From NCBI RefSeq assembly GCF_021611515.1, contig NZ_CP090960.1, positions 930,001 to 994,000 on the forward strand: a stretch of DNA of 64,000 bases, written 5' to 3'. Made by a program: the position numbers and the translations under genes. The DNA is from Mariluticola halotolerans. GTDB taxonomy: Bacteria > Pseudomonadota > Alphaproteobacteria > Rhizobiales > Devosiaceae. The notes under the pieces are model-generated. The model did no database searches. It saw nothing but the letters and a program-made list of their open reading frames with translations, and had not been told where the DNA came from. Below, one piece after another: positions 1-9,390 of this stretch. Numbering within the stretch: the first letter of the stretch is position 1; each line of letters opens with the position of its first letter.

Positions 1-1224
1 ATCAGCCATGATGAGCTTTTTGCACTAAGCATCGCGCATGTGGACTGTGACGCATTTTACGCGACAGTCGAGAAACGTGACCGGCCAGAACTTGCGGACA
101 AACCACTGATAATTGGTGGCGGCACCCGCGGTGTCGTTTCCACCTGCTGCTATATCGCCCGGCAAAGCGGGGTCCGCTCGGCCATGCCCTCGGTCACGGC
201 GAAACGCCTCTGCCCGGATGCGGTATTCATCAAACCCGACATGGCCAAATATGTTGCTGTCAGCCGGCAGATCAGAGCGTTGATGGACGAAATGACCCCT
301 CTGGTTCAGCCCCTCTCAATCGACGAAGCTTTTCTCGACATGACCGGCACGGCCGCCCTGCACAAGGCATCGCCTGCGGAAATGCTGGCCCGGTTTGCAA
401 AACGCGTTGAAACGGAGATCGGGGTCACCATCTCGGTTGGCCTCAGCCATAACAAGTTTCTGGCCAAGATCGCCTCTGATCTCGACAAGCCGCGTGGCTT
501 TGCCATTATCGGGAAGGCCGAAACCCTGCCCTTTCTTGCCCCCAAACCGATCAGCATGATTTATGGCGTCGGCAAGGTTTTTACCGAAAAGCTGCGCCGG
601 GACGGTTTTCTGACCATCGGGCAATTACAGCAACACCCGGCTGACGATCTGATTCGGCGCTATGGGGAAATCGGTGCCCGGCTGGGGCGACTGGCGCAGG
701 GCGAGGACACCCGTCAGGTGCATTCCAATGACCCGATGAAGACGGTGAGCAGCGAAACCACATTTTTCACCGACATTGCCGATTTCGACAATTTGTCGAC
801 AAAACTGCTGGCCTTGTGCGAACGGCTGTCCGAAAGGCTGAAAGCGAAGAACCTGGTTGGGGACACAGTGACGCTGAAGCTGAAGACCGCCGATTTTCGC
901 TTGCGCACCCGCTCGCGGCACCTGATGATCCCGTCACAATTGGTGCATACTCTGTATGATAATGGCGTGCAGTTGCTGGCACGGGAAATAGACGGCACAG
1001 CATTTCGCCTGATCGGCATCGGCGTTTCCGGCCTGGAGGCGGCCACAGGCGACGATCCGGTCGATTTGCTGGAACCCGTTATTGCCCGCAAGTCGGCAGC
1101 AGAGCGCGCCATGGACCGGTTGCGCAGTAAATTCGGCCGGGACGCGGTAATCCGGGGCAAGCTTTATCGCGGCCCTGGTGATGATGTTCCGGACATAAAT
1201 GAAGAAAAAAAGGATTCGTCGTGA
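1..1224 (+). CDS. dinB: DNA polymerase IV (Y-family), 5' end outside window
   Basis: Error-prone translesion polymerase. The frame is open to base 1, so the true start lies upstream; a GTG at 40 begins exactly at the catalytic DCDAFYATVE motif and is too late to be the start, because IAHV just before it is family sequence. 407 residues are visible. Motifs seen: DCDAFYA (first metal-binding Asp), SIDEAFLD (catalytic Asp-Glu pair), the helix-hairpin-helix thumb around IYGVGKVF, and the little-finger domain after about residue 250. The stop overlaps the next start as GTGA, so translation with ridA is probably coupled. Missing N-terminal residues cannot be judged. Confidence 0.95.
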   Translation: MSHDELFALSIAHVDCDAFYATVEKRDRPELADKPLIIGGGTRGVVSTCCYIARQSGVRSAMPSVTAKRLCPDAVFIKPDMAKYVAVSRQIRALMDEMTPLVQPLSIDEAFLDMTGTAALHKASPAEMLARFAKRVETEIGVTISVGLSHNKFLAKIASDLDKPRGFAIIGKAETLPFLAPKPISMIYGVGKVFTEKLRRDGFLTIGQLQQHPADDLIRRYGEIGARLGRLAQGEDTRQVHSNDPMKTVSSETTFFTDIADFDNLSTKLLALCERLSERLKAKNLVGDTVTLKLKTADFRLRTRSRHLMIPSQLVHTLYDNGVQLLAREIDGTAFRLIGIGVSGLEAATGDDPVDLLEPVIARKSAAERAMDRLRSKFGRDAVIRGKLYRGPGDDVPDINEEKKDSS

Positions 1225-1676
1225 GCGCTGAAGCAAAACTCAAAGATCTTGGCCATGAACTCTCAAAGCCCGCCGCACCGGCCGCCAATTATGTGCCGGT
1301 GAACCGGATTGGGGACATGCTTTATGTCTCAGGACAGATTTCAGCTGACGCGAATGGTGTGATCAAGGGCACTCTGGGCAAAGATGTGGACGTTGCAGCT
1401 GGCCAGAAAGCGGCGTCGTATTGCGCAGTCACCATCCTCTCGCATATCGCCAATAGCGCGGGCGTGCCGCTCGATGAGATCAAGCGTGTGGTCAAGCTGA
1501 CGGTTCTCGTTGCTTCAACACCTGAGTTCAACGAACAGCACCTGGTGGCCAATGGCGCCTCGGATTTGCTGGTTGCGGTTTTGGGTGACAAGGGACGTCA
1601 TGCCCGCGCCGCCTTTGGTGTTGCCTCCCTGCCCTTCGGCGCAGCGGTGGAAATCGAGGCGATTGTCGAGGTCTGA
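1221..1676 (+). CDS. RidA/YjgF family enamine/imine deaminase-like protein
   Basis: Small trimeric RidA-fold protein of 151 residues, the size of the longer alphaproteobacterial paralogues. The family hydrolyses reactive enamine/imine intermediates released by PLP enzymes, but this longer subgroup (AAPAANYVPVN near the start, YVSGQIS, RAAFGVASLPFGAAVEIEAI at the end) is less well characterised than archetypal RidA. The conserved Arg of RAAFGV is present. It starts with GTG overlapping the dinB stop by four bases and is followed two bases later by the glycerophosphodiesterase, so it lies in a compact operon. Family assignment is firm; the exact substrate is unknown. Confidence 0.88.
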   Translation: MSAEAKLKDLGHELSKPAAPAANYVPVNRIGDMLYVSGQISADANGVIKGTLGKDVDVAAGQKAASYCAVTILSHIANSAGVPLDEIKRVVKLTVLVASTPEFNEQHLVANGASDLLVAVLGDKGRHARAAFGVASLPFGAAVEIEAIVEV

Positions 1677-1678
1677 AC

Positions 1679-2440
1679 GTGCCATCCGTAACAGATATTC
1701 TCAATGCACCCGTAGCCCATCGCGGGTTGCATGATCTGGCCAATGGTGTTGCGGAAAACAGCGCCACCGCTTTTCGTTTGGCGGTGGAGCATGGCTATCC
1801 CATTGAATGCGACCTGCAATTGTCGGCGGACGGCATCCCAATGGTGTTTCACGATGACGTTCTGGACCGTCTAACCGAGCTGAAAGGCCCTGTCAGTGCC
1901 CTGAGTGCGGCCGAACTGGGCCAGACGCCCCTGAAAAGCAGCGCTGCGGGCGATAGAATTCTGCGTCTTGATGAAATGCTGGAACTAGTCGATGGACGCG
2001 TGGGCTTTGCCATTGAACTGAAGCGTCAGGTTGATGGGCGCGATGCCGATCTGGCCGCGGTGAGCGCCGCGATGTTGCGCGATTACGCAGGACCGGTATC
2101 GGTGATTTCATTCAGCCCCCGCATTTTGCGCGACCTGCGCCAGCACGGTTTCAAAGGCCCCCGTGGCATTCTTGTTGAACGGTTCAAGAACGACTATGTA
2201 CGAAAGACGCTGTCTCCCTTGCAGCGCTTCTGTTTACGACACCTGCTGCATTACCCTTTGACCGGGTTCGAGTTTATCGATTGCCATCAAAAGTCGCTGG
2301 ATCTGCCTGCCGTGCGGCTTTTCAAGACACTGGGTTTCCCTGTCGTCACATGGACGATAACATCACAGGCAGATGCTGACATCGCACTTGAAAACTGCGA
2401 CCAGATAACATTCGAAGGCTATATCCCCAAAAGTGGCTGA
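1679..2440 (+). CDS. Glycerophosphodiester phosphodiesterase family protein
   Basis: 253-residue GDPD TIM-barrel protein. The N-terminal APVAHRGLHD carries the HRG motif, followed by ENSATAF and ECDLQLSADGIPMVFHDD, which hold the metal-binding Glu/Asp and catalytic His residues of the family. The C-terminal PVVTWTI strand fits the final barrel strands. No signal peptide is visible, so it probably acts in the cytoplasm, releasing glycerol-3-phosphate from lipid-derived glycerophosphodiesters. GTG start at 1679, two bases after ridA; its end overlaps the next gene by eight bases, indicating coupling. Confidence 0.92.
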   Translation: MPSVTDILNAPVAHRGLHDLANGVAENSATAFRLAVEHGYPIECDLQLSADGIPMVFHDDVLDRLTELKGPVSALSAAELGQTPLKSSAAGDRILRLDEMLELVDGRVGFAIELKRQVDGRDADLAAVSAAMLRDYAGPVSVISFSPRILRDLRQHGFKGPRGILVERFKNDYVRKTLSPLQRFCLRHLLHYPLTGFEFIDCHQKSLDLPAVRLFKTLGFPVVTWTITSQADADIALENCDQITFEGYIPKSG

Positions 2441-3611
2441 ACCAACACTAACCGCGACCATTCACGCATCCACGGAATCCATTCCCGAGGCTGTATGGAA
2501 CGCGCTTGTGCCGGCAACCGACGGACGGCCCGACAATCCGTTTCACGAGCACGCCTTCTTTCTTGCGCTGGAACAGTCAGGCAGCGCCACCGCCCGCACG
2601 GGCTGGCAACCGCAACATATCGTGATTGCGGCGAATGACGAACCTGTCGGCCTCATGCCGTTGTTCCTCAAATCCCATTCTCAGGGCGAATATGTGTTCG
2701 ATCATGCCTGGGCTGATGCCTATATGCGTGCGGGCGGCAATTATTATCCGAAACTGCAATCAGCGGTGCCGTTCACCCCGGCGACCGCATCCAAGCTACT
2801 GGTGCCATCCAACGATCCTGCCATCAGGCGCGGCTTGCTCGACGCAGCTGCACAGCTGACGACAAGACTGGGCGCATCTTCCGCCCACGCAACCTTTGTC
2901 TCAGAGGTCGAGGAAGAAGTAGCCGAATCCAGTGGCTGGCTGACCCGCCACGATACCCAGTTTCACTGGCACAATGACGGGTTCTCCGATTTCGAGGCCT
3001 TTCTGGCCACGCTCGCCTCGCGCAAGCGCAAACTGATCCGGCGGGAACGCCGGGATGCGCTCGCCGATGGTTTAAGGACCGAGTGGGTCACTGGCGGCGA
3101 CCTGACCGAGGCGCATTGGGATGCGTTTTTCGATTTTTACATGGACACAGGCAACCGCAAATGGGGACAGCCCTATCTCAACCGCCAGTTCTTCTCCCTG
3201 CTCTCTGACGCAATGGCAGACCGCATCGTGCTCATGTTTGCCTATGACGGCACCGAGGCGATTGCCGGCGCACTTAATTTTGCGGGCAAAGACGTGCTTT
3301 ATGGCCGCAATTGGGGGTGTTCGCGGCACGTACCCTTCCTGCATTTCGAGCTCTGTTATTATCAGGCCATCGATTACGCTATTGCGCATGGTCTCAAAAC
3401 CGTCGAGGCCGGGGCTCAGGGCGAACACAAACTGTCCCGTGGCTACGCACCCAGTGTTACCCGCTCGATCCACTGGATCGAGCATGCGGGCCTGAGAGCG
3501 GCTATTGCGGATTATCTGACACGGGAAAAACTGGCCGTGCTGCAGGATCAGGAAGTGTTGATGCATTTCGCGCCGTTCCGGCGCGGCAACCGCACCGACA
3601 GCGACGATTGA
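2433..3611 (+). CDS. GNAT family N-acetyltransferase, DUF482/COG3146 type
   Basis: 392-residue protein with the FemAB/GNAT-like double fold of the DUF482 group. Recognisable segments are NPFHEHAFFLALE near the N-terminus, YVFDHAWADAYMRAGGNYYPKL, the basic SRKRKLIRRERRD stretch in the middle, and GRNWGCSRHVPFLHFELCYYQ with GAQGEHKLSRGY towards the end. Proteins of this group are common in Alphaproteobacteria and have no settled substrate; relation to peptidyl-transferring FemAB enzymes is by fold only. GTG start, eight-base overlap with the upstream gene, 50 bases before the HIT gene. Confidence 0.85.
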   Translation: MAEPTLTATIHASTESIPEAVWNALVPATDGRPDNPFHEHAFFLALEQSGSATARTGWQPQHIVIAANDEPVGLMPLFLKSHSQGEYVFDHAWADAYMRAGGNYYPKLQSAVPFTPATASKLLVPSNDPAIRRGLLDAAAQLTTRLGASSAHATFVSEVEEEVAESSGWLTRHDTQFHWHNDGFSDFEAFLATLASRKRKLIRRERRDALADGLRTEWVTGGDLTEAHWDAFFDFYMDTGNRKWGQPYLNRQFFSLLSDAMADRIVLMFAYDGTEAIAGALNFAGKDVLYGRNWGCSRHVPFLHFELCYYQAIDYAIAHGLKTVEAGAQGEHKLSRGYAPSVTRSIHWIEHAGLRAAIADYLTREKLAVLQDQEVLMHFAPFRRGNRTDSDD

Positions 3612-3661
3612 CAGCCCCCGGAGCCAGTGGCACCAGTTGGCAGAATTTGAGGAGATGGATG

Positions 3662-4081
3662 ATGGACGCTTATGATCCCGATAATATTTTTGGCAAGATT
3701 CTCCGTGGCGAGATTCCCTGCCACCGCGTCTATGAAGACGATGACGTGCTCGCCTTCATGGATGTGATGCCGCAGTCCAGCGGCCACACGCTGGTGGTGC
3801 CAAGAACAGGGTCACGTAATCTTCTGGATGCGCACCCTGCTGTTCTGGCGACGACCATAGAGCGGGTACAAGACATCGCAAAGGCTGTAAAAAAGGCGAT
3901 GAATGCTGATGGCATTCGCATCGCCCAGTTCAATGAAGCGGTGGCGGGGCAGACGGTATTCCACCTGCACTTTCATATTATTCCGATGTATGAGGGTGTC
4001 ACATTGAAACCGCATAGCGGAGACATGGCCGATAATGACGTTCTGGCGGATCAGGCCAAACAGATCGCTGCGGCGCTTTAG
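3662..4081 (+). CDS. HIT family nucleotide-binding protein
   Basis: 139-residue histidine-triad protein of the HINT branch, acting on nucleotide phosphoramidates or adenylates in the cytoplasm. The N-terminal DNIFGKILRGEIPCHRVYED and the triad HLHFHIIP near residue 100 are visible. The frame is open further upstream, but GAGGAG at 3649-3654 sits seven bases before the ATG at 3662, which I chose; the ATG at 3659 is the alternative. Last gene of the plus-strand run from dinB, followed by a bidirectional terminator. Confidence 0.93.
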   Translation: MDAYDPDNIFGKILRGEIPCHRVYEDDDVLAFMDVMPQSSGHTLVVPRTGSRNLLDAHPAVLATTIERVQDIAKAVKKAMNADGIRIAQFNEAVAGQTVFHLHFHIIPMYEGVTLKPHSGDMADNDVLADQAKQIAAAL

Positions 4082-4112
4082 CGCTTTTACGGCTTTCCCC
4101 TCATCACTGCGC

Positions 4113-4210
4113 CGTCATTGCGAGCGCCAAAGGCGCGCGGCAATCCAGAGCTACTGACACCAGCGCTCATTGCTCTGGATCGCCACGGCGCTGCGCGCCT
4201 CGCGATGACG
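4113..4210. repeat. Dispersed palindromic repeat, two inverted arms
   Basis: Left arm 4113-4151 and right arm 4172-4210 are imperfect inverted copies of one unit that runs from CGTCATTGCGAG to CAATCCAGAGC, with a 20-base spacer. A single copy of the same unit lies at 40531-40568. This is a REP-like extragenic element placed between convergent genes. The rest of 4082-4321 holds only this and the terminator. Confidence 0.75.
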
Positions 4211-4269
4211 AAGGGGGTTTTCAGCAAAACCTGAACGGCTCAAGGCTCCCTTGGCCACACACTGAAAAC

Positions 4270-4300
4270 AAAAAGGCCGGTCAAATGACCGGCCTTTTTT
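4270..4300. terminator. Bidirectional rho-independent terminator
   Basis: Near-perfect hairpin AAAAGGCCGGTCA / TGACCGGCCTTTT with an AA loop, with an A-run on one side and a T-run on the other, so it can stop both the HIT-gene transcript and clpA from the opposite strand. Confidence 0.85.
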
Positions 4301-4321
4301 TATGCAAGCAGATCGGAACGA

Positions 4322-6724
4322 TCAGCTTTTTTCCTGCGATGTCTTGGACGGGCGCTTGCGCGAGGTCGTCTTTGGCTTGGCTTTCGCCTTTGTCGCGGTC
4401 TTTGTGCCACTCTTGGCGCTGCGCACAGCCTTGGGACGGGCCGGCGTTGGTGGCACGGCCACCAGCTCAAGCTGGGCATCATTGCCCTCACCCACCACCG
4501 CAACAGTCACGGTGCCACCATCCACCAATTGGCCGAACAAGACTTCCTCGGCCAGCGGCTTCTTGACGTGCTCCTGAATGACGCGACCCAGTGGGCGGGC
4601 ACCCATGCGTTCGTCATAACCGCGGCGGGCAAGCCAGTCTGCCGCCTCTGGCGTCAGCGTGATCGTGATATTGCGCTCGGCCAGCTGGGATTCCAGCTGC
4701 AGCACGAATTTCTCGACGACCTGACGCACGACTTCGGGCGGCAATTGGCCAAAGGAAATAATCGCATCGAGCCGGTTGCGGAACTCGGGCGTGAACATGC
4801 GGTTGATGGCTTCCTCGTCATCCCCCTGCTCGCGCTTGCGGCCAAAGCCGATCGGTGCCTTCTGCAGTTCCATGGCCCCCACATTGGAGGTCATGATCAG
4901 AATGACATTACGGAAATCAACCGTCTTGCCGGTGTGATCGGTCAGTTTGCCATGATCCATGACCTGCAACAGGATGTTGAACAGATCGGGATGAGCCTTT
5001 TCGATCTCGTCGAGCAGCACCACACAATGCGGGTTCTGGTCAACACCATCGGTCAGCAGGCCACCCTGATCAAAGCCGACATAGCCCGGGGGCGCACCGA
5101 TCAGGCGCGACACGGTGTGCCGCTCCATATATTCGGACATGTCGAAGCGCAGCAGTTCCACACCGAGTGTATCGGCGAGCTGCTTGGCGACTTCGGTCTT
5201 GCCGACGCCGGTGGGGCCAGTGAACATGTAGGAGCCGATAGGCTTTTCCGGTTCACGCAGGCCGGCACGGGCCAGCTTAATGGCCGATGACAGGGCTTCA
5301 ATCGCCAGATCCTGACCGAACACCACGCGCTTGAGATTGGTTTCAAGCCCAGCCAGCAATTCGCCATCGGATTTGGAAACCGAACGTGGCGGGATGCGGG
5401 CCATGGTGGCAATGGTGGCTTCGATGTCTTCGACTTCGATCACCTTCTTGCGCTTGTCCTCGGGCACCAGCATCTGGCTGGCCCCGCTCTCGTCGATCAC
5501 ATCGATAGCCTTGTCCGGCAGTTTGCGATCATTGATATAGCGGGCCGACAGCTCAACCGCTGCCTTGAGGGCATCATCGGTATAGGTGATCTTGTGATAG
5601 GCCTCAAAATACGGCTTCAGCCCTTTCACGATCTCGACAGCGTCCGGCACAGTGGGTTCGGCGACGTCAATCTTCTGGAAACGCCGGACCAGGGCCCGGT
5701 CCTTTTCAAAGAACTGGCGGTATTCCTTGTACGTGGTGGAGCCAATGCAGCGGATCGCCCCGGAAGCCAAAGCCGGCTTCAACAGGTTCGAGGCATCCAG
5801 CGCGCCGCCCGAGGTGGCACCAGCGCCGATCACCGTGTGAATCTCATCGATGAACAGCACAGCATTGTCGTGCTTTTCCAGCTCTTTCATCACCGCCTTG
5901 AGGCGCTCTTCGAAATCGCCGCGATAACGGGTTCCGGCCAGCAGAGAGCCCATGTCGAGCGCGTAGATGATGGTTTCGCGCAGCACTTCGGGCACGTCCC
6001 CTTCAACGATCTTGCGGGCAAGCCCTTCAGCAATGGCCGTTTTACCCACACCGGCGTCGCCAACGTAAATCGGGTTGTTCTTCGACCGACGGCAGAGGAC
6101 CTGAATGGTGCGGCGCAGTTCTGAATCGCGTCCGATCAACGGATCGATCTTGCCGGCCTTGGCCTTTTCATTGAGATCGACGCAAAAGTCCTGCAAGGCA
6201 GAGCTCGGCTGGTTACCGCGCTCACCCTCGTCACCCTGCCCGGCCTCGTTCTCGGCACCCTGAACGGGGCGCGTTTCACCAAGGCCTGACTTGGTGATGC
6301 CATGTGAAATGAAATTCACCGCATCCAGCCGTGTCATTTCCTGCTGTTCAAGGAAATAGGCTGCATGGCTTTCGCGCTCGGCGAAAATGGCAACAAGTAC
6401 ATTGGCACCGGTGACTTCTTCCCGTCCTGAGGACTGGACGTGGATCACGGCACGCTGAATGACCCGCTGAAAAGCCGCAGTGGGGCGGGCATCCTGCCCA
6501 TTGGGCACAATCAGGCTGTCGAGTTCGTCATCGATGAACTCCTCAAGATCCGCCTTGAGGGATTCAATATCAACATCACAACCGGTCAACACCGAGATCG
6601 TGTCCCGGTCTTCGGTCAATGCCAGCAGCAAATGTTCGAGTGTCGCGAATTCATGCGCGCGCTCACGGGCCAAATTCATGGCCTGGTGGAGTGCTTTTTC
6701 AAGTCCGCGGGAGAATGAAGGCAT
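4322..6724 (-). CDS. clpA: ATP-dependent Clp protease ATP-binding subunit ClpA
   Basis: 800-residue class I Clp/Hsp100 unfoldase that feeds substrates, including ClpS-delivered N-degron proteins, to ClpP. Visible: N-terminal Clp repeat domain (about 1-145), first AAA+ module with GDAGVGKT and VLFIDEIHT, second module with GPTGVGKT and VLLDEIEKAHPD, the ClpP-docking loop APIGFGRK, and the C-terminal D2-small domain. Odd: about 40 extra C-terminal residues, rich in Lys, Arg, Thr and Ser, follow the conserved end. Transcribed 12 bases after clpS, an operon. Confidence 0.97.
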   Translation of the reverse strand: MPSFSRGLEKALHQAMNLARERAHEFATLEHLLLALTEDRDTISVLTGCDVDIESLKADLEEFIDDELDSLIVPNGQDARPTAAFQRVIQRAVIHVQSSGREEVTGANVLVAIFAERESHAAYFLEQQEMTRLDAVNFISHGITKSGLGETRPVQGAENEAGQGDEGERGNQPSSALQDFCVDLNEKAKAGKIDPLIGRDSELRRTIQVLCRRSKNNPIYVGDAGVGKTAIAEGLARKIVEGDVPEVLRETIIYALDMGSLLAGTRYRGDFEERLKAVMKELEKHDNAVLFIDEIHTVIGAGATSGGALDASNLLKPALASGAIRCIGSTTYKEYRQFFEKDRALVRRFQKIDVAEPTVPDAVEIVKGLKPYFEAYHKITYTDDALKAAVELSARYINDRKLPDKAIDVIDESGASQMLVPEDKRKKVIEVEDIEATIATMARIPPRSVSKSDGELLAGLETNLKRVVFGQDLAIEALSSAIKLARAGLREPEKPIGSYMFTGPTGVGKTEVAKQLADTLGVELLRFDMSEYMERHTVSRLIGAPPGYVGFDQGGLLTDGVDQNPHCVVLLDEIEKAHPDLFNILLQVMDHGKLTDHTGKTVDFRNVILIMTSNVGAMELQKAPIGFGRKREQGDDEEAINRMFTPEFRNRLDAIISFGQLPPEVVRQVVEKFVLQLESQLAERNITITLTPEAADWLARRGYDERMGARPLGRVIQEHVKKPLAEEVLFGQLVDGGTVTVAVVGEGNDAQLELVAVPPTPARPKAVRSAKSGTKTATKAKAKPKTTSRKRPSKTSQEKS

Positions 6725-6736
6725 TACAATCCGATC

Positions 6737-7162
6737 CTATTTCTTTTCCATCACGCATTGAAGCGGGTGCTGGTTCTTGCGGGCGGCGTCCATGACACGA
6801 GTGACCTTGGTTTCAGCCACTTCATAAGGATAGACACCGCATTCACCCACGCCTTGCTTGTGGACGTGCATCATGATTTGCCAAGAGTCCTCGCTCGACC
6901 GGTTGAAGACCTCCTGTAAAATCATGACCACAAACTCCATCGGGGTGTAGTCGTCATTGAGCAGCAGGACACGATACATGCTCGGTCGTTTGGTCTTGGG
7001 TCTGGTTTTGGTGGCGGTACCGGTTTCAAAGCCAGTGCCGTCATCGCCCTGATCTACATTCTTGTCATCCTTACCAGCGTTTGTGGCCGGCACATGGCGA
7101 CGCAAAGGTTCGACCGGGTCTTCTGTCCGGTTCGTGTCGCGATACAAATTCAGTTCAGGCAT
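6737..7162 (-). CDS. clpS: ATP-dependent Clp protease adaptor ClpS
   Basis: Adaptor that binds N-terminal destabilising residues and docks on the ClpA N-domain. The core from [20 protein letters not shown] to [10 protein letters not shown] is the classic ClpS fold with the N-degron pocket residues. I start at the ATG at 7162 (MPELNLYRD, 141 residues); the frame is open to 7255, with poor ribosome-binding signals for both choices. Before the core lies an acidic, low-complexity extension (about 55 residues), longer than in enterobacterial ClpS. Precedes clpA on the same strand. Confidence 0.93.
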   Translation of the reverse strand: MPELNLYRDTNRTEDPVEPLRRHVPATNAGKDDKNVDQGDDGTGFETGTATKTRPKTKRPSMYRVLLLNDDYTPMEFVVMILQEVFNRSSEDSWQIMMHVHKQGVGECGVYPYEVAETKVTRVMDAARKNQHPLQCVMEKK

Positions 7163-7424
7163 ATGGGACAATTCGTCGGCTCGAGAGTTCGGAAGCTTCT
7201 TGAAGCCATTATGTAGGTAAAAATCGATCAGTGTTAAGGGCCAAGTTAGTACCAATTGACGATCCGTTCACCGCCTATTGAATTAAATTGGCGGGATTTT
7301 ACGGATTTGTAACCGCCCGCCTTCTAGAAACACAGCATTGAGTAAGTGTCGGCATGCCATGGGGGTTCGAATGCCGGCGCCATTGTAACGCGTACGAACC
7401 GCGTATCGGTTCGGGAGTATTGAG
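7163..7424. other. Divergent intergenic region, clpS / carboxypeptidase
   Basis: 262 bases between divergent genes. It must hold both promoters, but I see no convincing conserved -35/-10 pair, no repeat and no RNA gene. Confidence 0.5.
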
Positions 7425-8969
7425 TTGGAGTATCGGGTGATCACCCCAGAACCTGTGTACGGGCTGCGCGATTTCGCGCACCGTTTAGTTGTCATTTTCC
7501 TTCTGGCCATGATGGCGCTGGCGGTTTTGCCGTCGCCTGCGGATGCAGCAAACCGGCGTGTGTACGCTGGCATTGTTGTGGACGCCAAATCCGGCAAGAC
7601 GCTTTATGCCAGCGCGGCCGATGCGGTGCGCTATCCGGCATCGGTGACCAAGGTCATGACGCTTTATGTTCTGTTTCAGGAACTTGAAGCGGGCAATCTG
7701 AAACTCTCGTCAAAACTCAAGGTGTCCAAACATGCCGCCGCTGCAGTGCCAACCAAGCTGGGCTTGCGCGCCGGCTCCACCATCTCGGTTGAAGATGCCA
7801 TCCTCGCGCTGGTAACCCTCTCGGCAAATGACATTGCCCGGACCATTGCCGAAAATATTTCGGGCACGGAAAGCAAGTTCGCCGAGCGGATGACCAAAAC
7901 CGCCAAGGCGCTTGGCATGAGCCGCACCACCTATCGCAATGCGTCAGGCTTGCCGGATTCAGGTCAGGTCACCACGGCACGCGACCAGGCACGGCTTGGT
8001 ATCGCCGTTTATCAGCATTTCCCCAAATACTACGAGTATTTCCAGACGCGCAGCTTCAGATACGGCAAGCGCACCTATGGCAATCACAACAATCTGCTCG
8101 GCCAAAACGGTGTCGACGGCATCAAGACCGGCTACATCAATGCGGCTGGCTACAATCTTCTCACCGCAGCGCGCAAGAACGACCGGCACATCGTGGTCGT
8201 GGGCTTTGGTTTTAATACTGGCGCGGCCCGCAACGCCAAAGTCGCCTCGCTCGTCAAAACATACCTGCCCAAGGCACGCCGCGGCTCCTATGTGGCGCAG
8301 GCCAAAATTGCCAAGCCTTCCCCCGGCAGCTCCATCATCCGCTTTGCAGCGGTGCCGGTGACGCCGATGCCCCGCCCCGCGGGTCGCGACATTGTTCTGC
8401 CGGCGGCCCTCCCAGCCCCGATTGCCGTGGCAATGCTTGATCCCGGCCAGGCAGCTCCCGCACCGGAACCGCGTCCGATTGAACTGATACCGGCCAATGC
8501 GCTGGGTGCAACACAATTGCTTGCCAGTAATGATCCGAACGCGCCCGTGCCGCTGCCCAAACCGAATACGATTGCCGGCGCATGGATCAGTCAGACCCTG
8601 CATCTGGAACCGACACCGGGTTCAAACAGCGGCCTGATCCCACCCGCCGCCATTGGCAGCACCCAGGCAGCGCCCGCCGCGATTGACCTTTTGACAAGCG
8701 GCAGCGTCACAGAGCCGGCTGTCCAGAATGCGTGGGTGGTGCAAATTGGGGCGTCCGCCAGTGAAAGCGGTGCCCAGTCACTGCTGACAGAAGCTGTTTC
8801 CGAAGTCGATAATCTTGCTGACTTCCGGTCATTCGTTGAGACAACCCAAAAGAATGGCCAGACCTTCTACCGTGCCCGTTTCGCCGGATTTGGCGACCGT
8901 GAGCAGGCCCGGACTATCTGCGAAAAACTGAAGCAAAAAAACATGAGCTGTCTTGCGATGCAGAGTTAA
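7425..8969 (+). CDS. D-alanyl-D-alanine carboxypeptidase (S11 family) with C-terminal SPOR domain
   Basis: 514-residue periplasmic penicillin-binding protein that trims D-Ala from peptidoglycan pentapeptides. A signal peptide with hydrophobic core LVVIFLLAMMALAVL ends near ADAA (residue 41). Catalytic motifs: SVTK (Ser73, Lys76), SAN (133-135), KTG (234-236). A Pro/Ala-rich linker (about 300-430) leads to a C-terminal SPOR-like domain (about 433-514; WVVQIGAS, YRARFAGFGDREQA) that should bind septal denuded glycan, suggesting a role at division sites. TTG start at 7425 has GGGAG seven bases upstream; a GTG at 7437 is possible. Confidence 0.92.
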   Translation: MEYRVITPEPVYGLRDFAHRLVVIFLLAMMALAVLPSPADAANRRVYAGIVVDAKSGKTLYASAADAVRYPASVTKVMTLYVLFQELEAGNLKLSSKLKVSKHAAAAVPTKLGLRAGSTISVEDAILALVTLSANDIARTIAENISGTESKFAERMTKTAKALGMSRTTYRNASGLPDSGQVTTARDQARLGIAVYQHFPKYYEYFQTRSFRYGKRTYGNHNNLLGQNGVDGIKTGYINAAGYNLLTAARKNDRHIVVVGFGFNTGAARNAKVASLVKTYLPKARRGSYVAQAKIAKPSPGSSIIRFAAVPVTPMPRPAGRDIVLPAALPAPIAVAMLDPGQAAPAPEPRPIELIPANALGATQLLASNDPNAPVPLPKPNTIAGAWISQTLHLEPTPGSNSGLIPPAAIGSTQAAPAAIDLLTSGSVTEPAVQNAWVVQIGASASESGAQSLLTEAVSEVDNLADFRSFVETTQKNGQTFYRARFAGFGDREQARTICEKLKQKNMSCLAMQS

Positions 8970-9030
8970 TCCGCACGACGAGACAGCCACAAGGGAAGCA
9001 CGTTTGGAGCATGTGTAAGGAGTAGCCCAA

Positions 9031-9318
9031 ATGAGCGACAATAGTGCGCTAAAGGAATTGGCAAGTTTTGCCGCCAAATCGCCGCACGCGTCGGACAATC
9101 CGGCAGTGCGTCGTTCAGCAATGAATACGCTGATTACCAATCTCGACCACCAGCCTATCCATCGCAAGGTGACGGATTTGCTGGGCACAGTTATGGCCCT
9201 GTCGGCTCGTACGCGGCGCATGCTGCAGCCACGTGTCGATATTGACCTTGACGTATTTGCACCGGGCAACAGCCGCGCGGTGCGGCTTTTAATGCGGGAC
9301 AATGCTGATATCAGCTAA
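9031..9318 (+). CDS. Conserved small protein of unknown function
   Basis: 95 residues, soluble, with no recognised domain; ATG with AAGGAG nine bases upstream. Sequence shows a Ser/Ala-rich start (SDNSALKELASFAAKSP), a central basic segment around LSARTRRMLQPR and an acidic-hydrophobic end. It follows the carboxypeptidase by 61 bases and is followed by a terminator, so it may be cotranscribed. I do not recognise the family. Confidence 0.75.
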   Translation: MSDNSALKELASFAAKSPHASDNPAVRRSAMNTLITNLDHQPIHRKVTDLLGTVMALSARTRRMLQPRVDIDLDVFAPGNSRAVRLLMRDNADIS

Positions 9319-9332
9319 CCTGCTTATCCAGA

Positions 9333-9389
9333 TTTTCTCCGGCACCGGACAGGGTGGGCAAAGCCTGCGCTTGCCGGTGCCGAGAAAAA
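9333..9389. terminator. Bidirectional terminator between convergent genes
   Basis: Arms TTTTCTCCGGCACCGG (9333-9348) and CCGGTGCCGAGAAAA (9374-9388) pair with one bulged C, enclosing a 25-base loop. T-rich on one strand, A-rich on the other, between the small protein gene and mipZ. Confidence 0.7.
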
Positions 9390-9390
9390 A

